Position numbers and translations under genes: made by a program. 32,662 nt of DNA from SURF-32 sp964648365. Its GTDB lineage: Bacteria; Planctomycetota; Phycisphaerae; UBA1845. The stretch is from the NCBI GenBank assembly GCA_964648365.1, contig CAZYLK010000054.1:1-32662 (forward strand), in the 5' to 3' direction. Positions 1-9,256 of this stretch are shown piece by piece. Below the pieces are notes generated by a model. The model did not search any database and was not told where the DNA came from. It saw only the letters and a program-made list of their open reading frames with translations. Numbering within the stretch: position 1 is the stretch's first letter; each line of letters opens with the position of its first letter.

Positions 1-151
1 GAGAAGGACGCCGCCTGAAGCCGAGCCCATCAACGAAATTTGGCAATAGCTCCCCGTATGCCGCGCGCCGGCGGAACCGGACGGCCAGCGCCTGTAGCGC
101 CGCGACGATCACGCCCCGGACGCCCGCCCTGAGTAAGGGAATCGCACTCAT
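1..151 (-). CDS. N-terminal part of an unknown protein, cut by the window edge
   Basis: An open frame starts at ATG 151 on the minus strand and runs without a stop for 50 codons to the edge of the window. A strong Shine-Dalgarno sequence (GGAAGGAGG) lies six bases before the ATG, which is the main support for a real gene. The visible N-terminus begins MSAIPLLRAGVRGV, continues as a mildly hydrophobic, arginine-rich stretch, and then reads AYGELLPNFVDGL. I recognise no family. The rest lies outside the window, so neither function nor length can be judged. It lies downstream of the SBBP gene on the same strand, separated by about 215 bp that hold the 29-bp minisatellite. Confidence 0.5.
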   Translation of the reverse strand, partial: MSAIPLLRAGVRGVIVAALQALAVRFRRRAAYGELLPNFVDGLGFRRRPS

Positions 152-202
152 ACGCCGCCTCCTTCCATCTCGCGCGTTGAATGCCGAAGTTCGTTCCAAT
201 CC

Positions 203-347
203 TGCCACCGGTATGCAATCGGCTAGCCATCTGGCACCGATTTGCGATCGGCCAGCCATCTGGCACCGGTTTGCGATCGGCCAGCCATGTGGCACCGGTC
301 TGCAACCGGTGGAACATGTGGCACCGGTCCGCCACGGGCGGATCTTC
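203..347. repeat. 29-bp minisatellite, about five units
   Basis: A TGGCACC-like core (TGCCACC in the first unit) recurs at 203, 232, 261, 290 and 319, a period of exactly 29 bp. The middle units are nearly identical (TGGCACCGGT, then a TGCGATCGG block, then CCAGCCAT). The outer units are degenerate, and a fragment (TTGCAACCGGTG) follows at about 351. There are no spacers, so this is not a CRISPR array. It fills the gap between the SBBP gene and the edge gene. Confidence 0.85.
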
Positions 348-366
348 GATTTGCAACCGGTGTCTT

Positions 367-2115
367 CTACTCCACACTCACCGTCCGCTTGCCGGCGGGT
401 TCGTCGCAGACGACGTCGCCGTCGGCGTCGCGGACTTCCGTTATCGCGCAGGCGTATTCACCTTTCTTGAGCTTCTTGAGCTTGTATGAACCCATGTTGT
501 CACCGTTGATGTTGACGTTCTTCTCGATCGGCTCGCCGGGCGGATCGGTTGGGATACACTCCACCGTCACGCCGCCGCGGGGAACTTTGGCATAGACTTC
601 CGCCGTGATCTTGCCCTTCTTAGCCGTCAGCTTGTGCCCTTCCACCGCCGCGCACGTGCCGCGGTAGTATTTGGTAATGAAAAAGTCAAAGTTGCCGTTG
701 GAGGAGTGTATGTCCTGGCCGCTTGTAGGGTCGAAGTCCGCGTCGTGCGACGTGAAGGCGCCACAGGCCACCACGCTGCCATCGGCGGCGATGTCAACGT
801 CCTGAATGCCGTCGCTGCCATCTGCTCCGCCGAACACGTCGGTAAACAGGTACTCGCCGTCGGTGGTCATCCAGGTCAGAAACGCGTCGCGCCCGCCCGA
901 AGCGGTCTTCTCATCCACGCCACCGGTGAAATCGAAATCGACCGTTCCGGAGTAGTTGCCGCCGACGACCAACAGGCCGGTGTCGTCCACGTCGATGCCG
1001 AAGCCGCCTTCGATGCCAGGCCCGCCAAACGTGCGCGTCCAGCGGTAAGCGCCGTCGGGGCCGCGTTTCGTCACAAATACGTCGCCGGCGCCGCGGTTCT
1101 CACGTATGTCGCCGCCCCCGCGGCGGTCGAAGTCCACGGCGAAGGCATAGCCACCCGTAACGTAGACGTTGCCCGCACCGTCCACTGCGAGATCGTACGC
1201 CACGTCCAGATCCTCGGCCCCGGCCGTGTGCGTCCACTCGTAATCGCCGTCCTTTGAGAACTTGGTCATGAAAATGTCGCGTTCGCCGGCAGAGACGTGG
1301 ATGTCTTCGCCGGGGCCTGGCTCGAAGTCGGCGATTCCACGAAACTGACCACAGAGGTAGATGGAGTCATCTGGCGCGGCGGCCACCCGCCACGCAACGT
1401 CCTCGCTCGGCCCGCCGATCGTGCGTGTCCAGCGATACTTCCCGTCGGAACGCAGCTTTGTTACGAAGACATCCCGGTACTCGGCGGTGTGTCGATCACG
1501 CCCCGGACTTGGATCAAAATCGACAGTCTGCTCAAACCAGCCGACTATGATGAGGTTTTCGTGAGAATCGAGTGTCGTTCCAAATCCGATGTCGCCTGCC
1601 TTGCCACCGATCGTCGCGGCACGCCTGTACTCTCCGTCAGGGGCGAGTTCGGTTAGAAAAATATCCGAGAAGCCTCGAGATCGCCGCTTGTCCACTCCGT
1701 CCCGACTCGGGTCGAAGTCTACCTTGCCCGTAAACCGCCCAGTGAGAACCACACGGTCTGCCGCGGAGGCCACTGAAAACCCCACGTCGAAGCTGCTGTT
1801 TCCCATGCTTCCAGCCCATCGATAAGTTCCGTCCGGCGAATAGCTCACGACAAATATGTCTTCCTCGCCTTTGGATCTCAGCCTCGCACGTGAGCGAGCC
1901 GCATCAAAATCGACTTGCCCCTCGAAGGTTCCGACAGCGTAGACATTGCCATTGATATCCCCGGCGACGCCATTACCAAAGTCGAACGTCAGGGAACCGC
2001 ACGTAACTGTCCAGCCGTATTCGCGGGAGGGCAGGTCTGCGCGCACCATACGAGTGGGGGCAGCACAGGGCACGAGAATGAAGGCCGATAAGACAGTCGT
2101 CGAGCGAAACATCAT
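367..2115 (-). CDS. Secreted SBBP-type beta-propeller protein with a C-terminal KKGK module
   Basis: The protein has about 582 residues. The start is one of two adjacent ATGs (2115 or 2112), preceded by a GGAG about nine bases upstream and followed by a short signal peptide (FRSTTVLSAFILVPCAAPT). An upstream frame extension lacks these signals. The body contains seven repeats of about 55 residues, each with V/ADFD or ADFE followed by a GxD, then D-[IVAF]-F-[VLMI]-[TV] and DG.YRW. This is the SBBP pattern, and seven units fit a seven-bladed propeller. After a Cys, the last ~90 residues form a separate module opening GHKLTAKKGKITAEV. It resembles the end of the secreted protein at 19337-20203. 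Surface or extracellular location is inferred; ligand and role are unknown. It is 243 bp downstream of the four-gene secreted cluster and probably transcribed separately. Confidence 0.85.
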   Translation of the reverse strand: MMFRSTTVLSAFILVPCAAPTRMVRADLPSREYGWTVTCGSLTFDFGNGVAGDINGNVYAVGTFEGQVDFDAARSRARLRSKGEEDIFVVSYSPDGTYRWAGSMGNSSFDVGFSVASAADRVVLTGRFTGKVDFDPSRDGVDKRRSRGFSDIFLTELAPDGEYRRAATIGGKAGDIGFGTTLDSHENLIIVGWFEQTVDFDPSPGRDRHTAEYRDVFVTKLRSDGKYRWTRTIGGPSEDVAWRVAAAPDDSIYLCGQFRGIADFEPGPGEDIHVSAGERDIFMTKFSKDGDYEWTHTAGAEDLDVAYDLAVDGAGNVYVTGGYAFAVDFDRRGGGDIRENRGAGDVFVTKRGPDGAYRWTRTFGGPGIEGGFGIDVDDTGLLVVGGNYSGTVDFDFTGGVDEKTASGGRDAFLTWMTTDGEYLFTDVFGGADGSDGIQDVDIAADGSVVACGAFTSHDADFDPTSGQDIHSSNGNFDFFITKYYRGTCAAVEGHKLTAKKGKITAEVYAKVPRGGVTVECIPTDPPGEPIEKNVNINGDNMGSYKLKKLKKGEYACAITEVRDADGDVVCDEPAGKRTVSVE

Positions 2116-2358
2116 CACTATACTCCACACTCTTTGCTTCCCCAAACGGCAAATCATATCGCAGACTTGCCACTGGTTCCCTCGAAGTTGACGAGGTCGT
2201 CGGCGCTGGTGGTCAGCCGAAGTCTGACGCGCCCGGCAATCCCCGCACGGGAGGGGCGTCCGCCGTAGTGTTGGAGCCCCTCCCGATGATAGCATTCACG
2301 TATTCGCCGCCACTTCAAGCCGGCAATCGCCGTGCCAGCCGTGGCGGTTTACCCGACG

Positions 2359-3345
2359 CTACTCCTCGTCTGCCGGACACCCGGTCGCGTCGAACTCGCC
2401 GACGTCGAACATGACATCCTGGTCGATTGTGATGACCGATCCGCCCACCTGGGTCAGATTGCCATAGAGGGAAAAGTGGCGATGGAGATTGAGGTCCCCA
2501 GCAACCAGCAGATCCCCCGTCCCGGCCACCGGGGCCAGCACCTCCATCGTCCCGCCCGTGACCGACCAGTCGCCCGGACCGATTTTGGGTTCGCACACGA
2601 GCTTCAGCGTGCCCCCGTAGGTCTCCACCAGGCCTTGGTTCACCAGCGGGAGGGCGAGGATCACGTCCCCGTAAATGGTATTGCCCGGGCCCAGCACCAG
2701 CACGACCTGGTCGCCGCCGCTGGTGATCCAGCCAGGCTCAGGGGCGCCGATAGCCCCGCAGCCGCGGGTGACGTACGTCTCATCGCTGTTGCCCGGCGAC
2801 GGGTTGAACTGAAGGGCGGACTGGTCACCGTCGTCGGCGCCGTTGAGCAGGATCGTCCCGTCCAGCATGATGTCGCCGCCGCCGGAAAGTCGCAGGGTCG
2901 CGTTGGGGTTGGCGTCGGATCCTCCGATCGTCAGGACACAGTCCTCCTCGACGGTCAGCCCGTCCCGGGCCGTGACCTCGATCTCGTGAAACTGGTCGCC
3001 GCCCCGGGGGGCGATGGTCACCGACGCCCACTTGTTGAACGTCTGGTTGTACAGAATCCGCAGTTCGGCGATGGTGATGGATGCATCGCCATTGGGTTTG
3101 ACCACCTCGACGTCATCGCCCATGCCGAACTCCCAGCGCACGATGACGATGTCGTCCACGAATGCGCCTTCCCCCGGCCAGCGCAGAGGGTTGGGTTGGG
3201 GATCGGCGAACCAATTGCTCGCGTCCTCCCAGTTGTCTGTACCACCGCCCCTGGTCCACGTGAACGTCGTCTGGTCGGCCGACGCGGGCGCCGCCAGCAG
3301 GGCGACGACCGGCAGCACGGCCAGCATGACAGTGATGCGTTGCAT
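2359..3345 (-). CDS. Secreted NW-module protein, copy 4 of 4 (328 aa)
   Basis: The start is ATG 3345, with AAGGAG eight bases upstream and a clear signal peptide (MQRITVMLAVLPVVALLA, cleaved near ASA-DQ). The longer frame lacks a ribosome site. The mature N-terminus reads TFTWTRGGG...NWEDASNWF...WPGEG..VDDIVIV, the module shared by the four neighbours. The rest is rich in Gly, Thr, Val and Asp with alternating hydrophobic strands (DGLTVEEDCVLTIGG, GTILLNG, GTLKLVCEP), consistent with a right-handed beta-helix or autotransporter-like stalk. No PEP-CTERM, LPXTG or transmembrane anchor is visible at the C-terminus (CPADEE). It is the last gene of the tandem cluster, 68 bp after the previous one. 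Function is unknown; an extracellular or envelope location is inferred. Confidence 0.8.
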   Translation of the reverse strand: MQRITVMLAVLPVVALLAAPASADQTTFTWTRGGGTDNWEDASNWFADPQPNPLRWPGEGAFVDDIVIVRWEFGMGDDVEVVKPNGDASITIAELRILYNQTFNKWASVTIAPRGGDQFHEIEVTARDGLTVEEDCVLTIGGSDANPNATLRLSGGGDIMLDGTILLNGADDGDQSALQFNPSPGNSDETYVTRGCGAIGAPEPGWITSGGDQVVLVLGPGNTIYGDVILALPLVNQGLVETYGGTLKLVCEPKIGPGDWSVTGGTMEVLAPVAGTGDLLVAGDLNLHRHFSLYGNLTQVGGSVITIDQDVMFDVGEFDATGCPADEE

Positions 3346-3413
3346 AAGTGTATCTCCTTCTTCGTCAGTTTCCGTAAGCTGTCGTTTGTTCATGACCGAG
3401 GTCGGTCGCGCCG

Positions 3414-3926
3414 TCACGTCTTCGTCGTGTACAGCGTGACCTCCTCATCATCGTCGTCGGACTCGATCACGAGTTCCGTGCGATTGTTAAAGTTGATGTA
3501 GATGTACTTGCAGTTGACAGACTGATCGGCCTCGGCGTCGTCCTCAAGGACGGTCACGTAGCCCTCAATCACGAGCCCGCCGTCGAGTTCGTCCTGGGCC
3601 TCGGCATAGACCTGAACGGGATTGTCCACGACCAGCGTGTGGCCGTCGCCAAGCAGCAGACGTCCCACGGAGACCCCGACGTCCGCGTAGACCGTGCTGC
3701 GCCGTGACGTATCCTTGATCGTAACGTCATGGTCGTTGGAGTATGGGTTTCCGGGATAGTAGGGCGGCGCCGTTCTGTCCCAGTTGGCGGTCGTCGTCCA
3801 GTCGTTGTCGCCGCCTTCGCCGTCCCAGTGGAACTGAACGACCGCGGCGATGGCCGGCGTCGCCAGCAGGACTGCGATGATCAGCATCGCGAGCGGTGTC
3901 GTACAGATTCTCTTCATATACTTCAT
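3414..3926 (-). CDS. Secreted NW-module protein, copy 3 of 4 (170 aa)
   Basis: Translation starts at ATG 3926, eight bases after AAGGAG. The N-terminus is a signal peptide (KRICTTPLAMLIIAVLLA, cleavage near AIA-AV). The mature protein opens with QFHWDGEGGDNDWTTTANWD, then YYPGNPYSNDHDVTI, which matches the F-x-W ... W-x4-NW ... YP ... D-x-x-I layout of its neighbours. Short beta-rich segments follow (VGRLLLGDGHTLVVDN, GGLVIEGYVTVLEDD). The C-terminus is very acidic (ESDDDDEEVTLYTT). At 170 residues it is about half the size of copies 2 and 4. No anchor is seen. It lies 25 bp after copy 2 and is presumably cotranscribed with it. Function unknown. Confidence 0.78.
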   Translation of the reverse strand: MKYMKRICTTPLAMLIIAVLLATPAIAAVVQFHWDGEGGDNDWTTTANWDRTAPPYYPGNPYSNDHDVTIKDTSRRSTVYADVGVSVGRLLLGDGHTLVVDNPVQVYAEAQDELDGGLVIEGYVTVLEDDAEADQSVNCKYIYINFNNRTELVIESDDDDEEVTLYTTKT

Positions 3927-3951
3927 GGTGTTTCTCCTTGGTCAGGTTGGA

Positions 3952-4968
3952 TTAGTCTGACACACATTCTTCCTTGTCCCAGCGATCCGCGTCGAAGACG
4001 CGGTCCTGAAGCACGATGACGCTGCCGTCTTCCTCCATGTAGAACCGGCTCTCGATGCCCGTGTTGCGGGGTATGCTGCTCGTGGGACGGCGCACCACGA
4101 GCGAGCCAAACTTGTGGATCTGAAGGCGGGCCGACGTCACGAGTCCGGCCCTGACGCGGAGTTCCGATCCCGTCTCGGAATTGCCGCCGTCGACGAACCA
4201 GTGACCTGCCCCGGACTTGGGATGGCAGAGCAACTGGATGGTGCCGGGCTCATGATCGGCGCTTGTGTAGATCTTGCCGTTGTTGACGAAGATCACGTCG
4301 ATCTCGTATGACCCGTACATCCTGCCAAGCGAGCTGAGCACGAGCGTTTCGGACAGATCCCCGGACTGGGCGACCTCGCCCGTGATCAACGCCTTGGTGA
4401 CGGCCACGAAGTGCAGGACACCTTGGTTACCCGAGAAATCACGTACTGTGAGAGTGCTGCCTTCGCCGACAACGAACTTCGGCGGGTTCGCGCCGGGACT
4501 CCCGTCACTGGCGTCGAAGATGATCTCGCCCCAGTGGCCGAAATACCCGCCGCCCGTGACCCACAATTCGGCCTTTTCTTCGAGCCGGATTGTGGGGAGG
4601 TTGTTTGTCGACGTGGCGGAGAGTGCCACTCCGTCGCGACCGACCACTTTCAGCACGCGAGGCGTAGTGGCGTTACCCGCGATCGTCAACTCGTCAACGC
4701 CCGGGTGGGGAGCGGTGATCGTCAGCCACCCTATTGTGATCGGCGTCGCTGAATCGAGAATGGGGTAGTCGGCCTGTTGGTCGCCGACGTTCGGGATGAT
4801 CGCCGTATCGTACTGTGTGTTCGGATAGGCCGGGCCGTCGCCCCCCGATGACCAGTTGTTGCTGTCGGTCCAGACGCGGTTCTCTGCGCCATTGGTCCAC
4901 GTAAACACTTCCGCCGAGGCCACGGGTACCATGACCAGGGCGGCGACAAGCAGATAGCTTAGCTTCAT
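3952..4968 (-). CDS. Secreted NW-module protein, copy 2 of 4 (338 aa)
   Basis: The start is ATG 4968, with AAAGGAG eight to nine bases upstream. A signal peptide follows (KLSYLLVAALVMVPVASA-EV). The mature N-terminus VFTWTNGAENRVWTDSNNWS...YPNTQYDTAIIP carries the module shared with its neighbours. After it comes a repetitive beta-rich body (PITIGWLTITAPHPGVDELTI, ILGMY-type turns, GSLVVRRP, DGSVIVLQDRVFD). Both this protein and copy 4 contain an LLC.PK.G.G.W..(D)GG stretch (LLCHPKSGAGHWFVDGGN here, LVCEPKIGPGDWSVTGGT in copy 4), so the two long copies are related beyond the N-terminus. No anchor motif is visible. The C-terminus WDKEECVSD ends with one Cys. Role unknown; likely extracellular. 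Confidence 0.8.
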   Translation of the reverse strand: MKLSYLLVAALVMVPVASAEVFTWTNGAENRVWTDSNNWSSGGDGPAYPNTQYDTAIIPNVGDQQADYPILDSATPITIGWLTITAPHPGVDELTIAGNATTPRVLKVVGRDGVALSATSTNNLPTIRLEEKAELWVTGGGYFGHWGEIIFDASDGSPGANPPKFVVGEGSTLTVRDFSGNQGVLHFVAVTKALITGEVAQSGDLSETLVLSSLGRMYGSYEIDVIFVNNGKIYTSADHEPGTIQLLCHPKSGAGHWFVDGGNSETGSELRVRAGLVTSARLQIHKFGSLVVRRPTSSIPRNTGIESRFYMEEDGSVIVLQDRVFDADRWDKEECVSD

Positions 4969-5020
4969 TCTAAGTACTCCTTTGAGATTGCACGGACCGT
5001 GCGACCGCTGCAAGGCCGGA

Positions 5021-5494
5021 CTATTCGTCCGTGGTCCTCAGCGTCGCACCGGTCGTGGTAATGGTGGTGCTCATCCTCTTCGAGTTGACCAGGACACCCC
5101 TGGCGGTGACGGTCCCCTGTCCGGAGAGCGTCACCGATCCCTCAAAGCGCACGATCCCCAACTCCTCCTCGTCGCTGGTGACGAGGATGCCGTTGTTCAG
5201 CACCAGTTCATGGTTGTCGCCGATGAAAAGGTACTCCAGCGTGACGCCGGGCACGTCCACGACCTGCCACGCGGGCGAGTCTTGGTCGATGATCACCCGG
5301 TCATTGACGGCCAAGTCGCCCGGATAGTCGCGCTGGACGTCCAGGCAGGACCAGTTGGCCCCGTTGGACCAGCCGCTCCGCTCCGCGGCGCCCGTCCATT
5401 CGAACGTCGTGCCCGCCAGGACGGTGGGGGCGTAGCACGGCACGAGCGCGAGCAAGACTGCGAGCGCGACGCGCTGGATGTTGCTAGATTTCAT
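5021..5494 (-). CDS. Secreted NW-module protein, copy 1 of 4 (157 aa)
   Basis: This is the first gene of the tandem cluster in transcription order. ATG 5494 lies nine bases after AAGGAG. A signal peptide (NIQRVALAVLLALVPCYA, cleavage near VLA-GT) is followed by TFEWTGAAERSGWSNGANWS, then DYPGDLAVNDRVIID, the family module. A short beta-rich remainder (LEYLFIGDNHELVLNNG, GSVTLSGQGTVTARGV) parallels copy 3 (VGRLLLGDGHTLVVDN), so copies 1 and 3 form the short type. It sits 52 bp before copy 2. The promoter should lie upstream in 5495-5700, but I could not pick a convincing one. Function unknown. Confidence 0.78.
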   Translation of the reverse strand: MKSSNIQRVALAVLLALVPCYAPTVLAGTTFEWTGAAERSGWSNGANWSCLDVQRDYPGDLAVNDRVIIDQDSPAWQVVDVPGVTLEYLFIGDNHELVLNNGILVTSDEEELGIVRFEGSVTLSGQGTVTARGVLVNSKRMSTTITTTGATLRTTDE

Positions 5495-6473
5495 AATGCG
5501 TACTCCTTGTGAGAGAGTTTGAGATCACTCGTCCCGACGCCGAGGCGAATGGCCGTGGCGCGGGACGCGGCTCTGGTTACCGGAGCGGAAGTCCGCTTCC
5601 GCCCGGTGTACAGGAACTGATAGGGCCGCGGCGGGCCGCGGACGGGCATCAGTCCGGGATCACGGCCGCGGGACGACGGCGGACTGCGGGTCGTGCGTCC
5701 GATGCCGCGGGCGAGTGCCCGCGCCCGGCCGTGGGACCGCGGCGCGAGGGCGCTTTTCGCGCCGGCCGGGCTCCTCGCGGTGCGCGAGATTTCCCACCGA
5801 GTGTGTGAATTGGCCCACCGATCGTGTCGAGCGCGGCCCGCAGAGCCGGCTCTCAGCCCGTGTTTGCAGTGACTGGAATCCGGCGCCGTGCGTACCGGCG
5901 CCCTTTCCGGCATCCCGCTGGCCGGACTCTTCCCAGGTTCGCGCGCCGCGAGGGGCGGTAGGTTAGAGCGGAAAGCCCTCACTGGGCCATACTCCACCTC
6001 TCGGTCCGATAGTGAGTATTGTTGGCAATTCCAGTGCCACGTATGGAGAGGCTCGTTCTCGCCCGACCAATAGCGTCTTGACGCAGCCAGGCGAGATGCT
6101 GGCGTGCCGGCCTGGCAAGTTGCGGGGTTGCGGGGCGCGCAGGGAAGCCCTGATTTCGGTTGGAAATGGTCAGGAAGGGTGTGCCGACCATAACGCAACT
6201 CCGCTGGCGTGGCCCTCAGGCCATGCACACCGGGCGCCGCATCACGTCAACGTCCCTTTGGGGGGTAGCTGCTACCCTCTCTCCGAACACCGTACTGCTC
6301 AATGATAGGGGTCCGGAGAAGGAACAGTCAAGTTGCCCTCTTGGGCTCTTCTCACTCCGGACAGGACTCGCTGTTCTCCCCATCGCCAAACCGTCCGGCG
6401 CCGGCCGACCGATCAGCCCGGCGGCCGCCTCACCGGCCCCCTGCGCAGGCCGCGGGCGCCGTCGATGCCGTTC
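5495..6473. other. Gene-free stretch between two minus-strand gene clusters
   Basis: About 980 bp with no frame that has a credible start, ribosome site or family. It should contain the promoter of the secreted cluster and the 3' end of the TPR transcript. Visible features are a 7-bp inverted repeat around a 7-nt loop (5882-5902), the direct repeat CCCACCGA twice near 5800-5830, and the larger inverted repeat listed separately at 6311-6362. Confidence 0.6.
6311..6362 (-). terminator. Possible terminator-like inverted repeat downstream of the TPR gene
   Basis: GTCCGGAG at 6311-6318 pairs perfectly with CTCCGGAC at 6355-6362, with a partly pairing interior (AGAAG/CTTCT). It lies about 110 bp past the stop codon of the last gene of the ExbB/ExbD locus, where a terminator would be expected. 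There is no clear U-tract, so a rho-independent role is uncertain. Confidence 0.3.
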
Positions 6474-9256
6474 CTACGGCTCGCGCCGCTGCGACGCCTT
6501 CAGCAGCGCCTCGAAGGCGGACACATAGCGCCCCCCCGCCGCCGGGTCCGCGTAGTGGCGGTCCACCTGTTGATTCTGAATCACCTTGGCGATGCCCGCC
6601 GGGTCGTGGCCGAGTTCTTTGCGGCATTGCAGATCCCGCAGGAGCGCTTTCCATCGCATCGGAAACTGCGGCGACAGCGTCGTGGCAATCTTGTTATACA
6701 GTGGCAGCGCAGCGTCGAACTCGCCGCTGACGTAGTGGGACTCGGCCAGACCCATGACCGCGCGGGCGTCCACGCCTGCGCCCGAAGGCGCGGCCGCGGC
6801 CGACCGGGCGCCGCATTCCAGAAACACCTGCCGCGCCTGGGCCGGCTCGCCCGCCCGGACCAGTGCCTCGCCCAGTTGCAGCTTCAGCGCCCGCAGACCG
6901 GCCTCATCCACGTGTGACTGCGGCTGCTGTGCCCAGATGCAGAGTTGCTCCGCGATCCGCCGCGCAAGCTCGGAGCGCATTTCGGCCCCCTCCGCGGCGC
7001 CGTCGACCGACTCTTTCTCCAGCGCTTCCGCCAGCGGCGTATAGAGCGACTGAAGCGTCGCGCCGGCGCCCGCCGGGTCGATCGCCACGTAACCGGGCAG
7101 CAGCGCCGCCGCGTCGTCGAAGCGGCCGAGCCGCTGCAGCGCCGTCAGCCGCGTGGCCAGCACGGCCCCCATGGGGCGCTTCGCGTCCGGCCATGTCGTC
7201 TCGAACTGGGCGAGGATTTCCAGCGCCCGCTGCGGATTGCCGACCATCGGCAGCAGTTGAATTCGCGCCTGCACCAGCGCCGCTTCCGCCATCATGGCGT
7301 CGATCTCCCGTACCCGGTCCGGCGCGGCGGTTGACTTCAGTTCCGCGGCGCGGGCATTGAAGTCGCGCAGCAGATCGAGAATCTCCGCCACGCCGCGGCG
7401 CATCGAGACCGCGTCAGATCCGTTGGTCTGCGAGGCGTGCAGCAGCGCGGCGCCCAGGCTGCGGGCGCGAAAGCACATCGCCTCCAACGCATGCTCGTGC
7501 AGCGGCTCGACCAGCAGATACTGCGCCGCCGCGTCCGCGTACCGACCGGCGTCCTCCAGCGCCAAAGCGTAGAAAAACCGCCAGTAGCGGGCCTCCGGCG
7601 ACGCGCCATGCCGCGTTACGAGCGCGGCCAGGGCATCAAGGTAGAGTTCGCCGGCCGCCGGATCGCTCTGCGGGGCGGCTCGAAGCTGATAGGCCAGTTG
7701 CACCGCCAGCAGTGACGCCCGCAGGGCGTCCGGGAATCGCGGATACTCACGCCCGACGCGGAGAAACTGCCGCGCCGCCTCCACGCTGTCGCCGAGTTGC
7801 TGATACGCCACGGCCAGGTTGAACGCGATTTCCGGCTCCAGCGAAGCATGGACGGCCGGACCGCCGGGCGGCATGGATGCGCCGATCTGAAGCACGCGCC
7901 GCCTCAGCGCCTCCGGTGTGGCGCCGCCGGGATGCGGCGGGCCGTCGGGGGGGGGCCAGGCGCCGGCCGAGTCTTCCATGCGCCGCGCGTCGCGCAGCAG
8001 CCCGGCCATCAGCGCCGCCTTTTCGATGTCGTCGAGCGACGTCAGGTCGGCGTCGGCGCCCATCAGGTCGTACAGCGTCCCGTAGATCTCATCCCGGTGT
8101 CCCGCGTGCCCTTCGGCCAGCCGCACCAGTTCCGCGGTCGCCGCTGCCTGTTCCTGCGCCGCGCGCACGGGCTCCTTGTCGGCGCGCGCCTGCGCCGCCG
8201 CCGATTTGTGGAGGGCCCGGCGGGCCATGGCGATGACCAGCCGATGACCGAACGATTCCTCGCCGGCCGCGGTCTTGCGTTCGAAGTCGTCGAGCACCTC
8301 CGCCGCAGCCCCGCCGCGACCGGCATGGTGCAGCGCTCGCGCCCGCTCCACGACCGCGCGCAACGTGACCCACTCCAGCGATTTCTGCTCGGCGGGGTCG
8401 GAAATCTTCTGCACGGCGCGCACGGCCTCGTCGAGATGGCGTTCGGCCGCGTCGTCCAGGCCCATCAACCGTTCCGCCATGCCCGCCAGCAGAAGCGTCT
8501 GCGCTTGCAGGTGCGTCTCGTCGTGCGGCTTTTCGAGCAGCCAGGCCTCCTCCTCCAGCCGGTCGAGCACCGATTCGAGCCGCTGATGGCGGAGCGTATC
8601 ACGCGGCGCCCGCGGCAGGGCGTCGTAGAAGGCGGCCCAGATGATCAGGTAACGGGCCTGCGCGTCCGCCGTCTCGAGACGGTCGATGTAGCCGCTTTCC
8701 TCGACCCGTTCGTAGTCGCGCAGATTCATGGCGTCGAGGCGCGCGTACTCTGAGTCGACGTCGGAAACCACCTTCTCCAGCAGCGCCACCGCCCGGCCGG
8801 CGCGATCGGCCAGCACGCGCCGGTCGTCCGCATTGCCGCCCAGCAGTATGATCCGCGCGATCGCCGGCGCGGCCTCCTCGTTCAGCAGCGACTGAGCCAG
8901 CACGCAACGCCATTCATGCCGGCGCGGGTCGGTATCGCGCATCCGGATGAGCTGTTCCAGCAGGCGGTTGGCTTCGGCCAGTGCCGCCAGCCGTTCGGCC
9001 TCGCTGAGTGTGGCATCGGCGTAACGCGACAGTCGCACCTGCCGCTGCAAGAGGATCAGCGATTCCTCGTTGCGCGGCGGAAACTCGTTGAGATGGAGTT
9101 CGAGCAGTTCCGTCAGGCCGCGGGCCCGAAGGGCGTTCTGAAACGCGGCTGTGTCGAACCGGTCCTCCTCCGCGGGCCGCTGCTGCGCCACGGCAGTCGC
9201 AGCCATCGCGCCGGCCAGTGCCACGCACGTCACGCGAAGCACGCGCCGCCAATCCG
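6474..9256 (-). CDS. Large TPR-type periplasmic protein, 5' end disrupted by assembly gap and repeat element
   Basis: About 920 residues of helix-turn-helix repeats rich in Ala, Leu and Arg, typical of degenerate TPRs (for example PEIAFNLAVAYQQLGDSVEA, ARYWRFFYALALEDAGRYAD, AVMGLAESHYVSGEFDAALP). These usually make protein contacts. The frame enters from the gap with a signal-peptide-like stretch (RVLRVTCVALAGAMAATAVA-QQ), so the protein is probably periplasmic. The true start is unclear. A GTG at 9242 would give a normal signal peptide but has no Shine-Dalgarno sequence. If the N-run is collapsed, the frame continues upstream as AKPLAFGRGPDWRR into the hairpin element at 9445-9530. A near-perfect ribosome site with a short frame lies just beyond that, at 9537-9584. 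Last gene of the VWA/ExbB/ExbD locus. A role as a periplasmic partner of that complex is inferred from position only. Confidence 0.8.

Noticed and set aside
203..347. CRISPR array
   Set aside because: The period is 29 bp with no spacers between units; it is a tandem minisatellite and no cas genes are present.
2332..3501. 389-residue plus-strand frame across two secreted-protein genes
   Set aside because: The minus-strand genes there have signal peptides, good ribosome sites and a shared module; the plus frame is a GC-driven shadow.
5495..6473. Several 60-245 residue frames in the gene-free stretch
   Set aside because: They are Arg/Pro/Ala-rich with no start signals, no family resemblance and mutual overlap on both strands.
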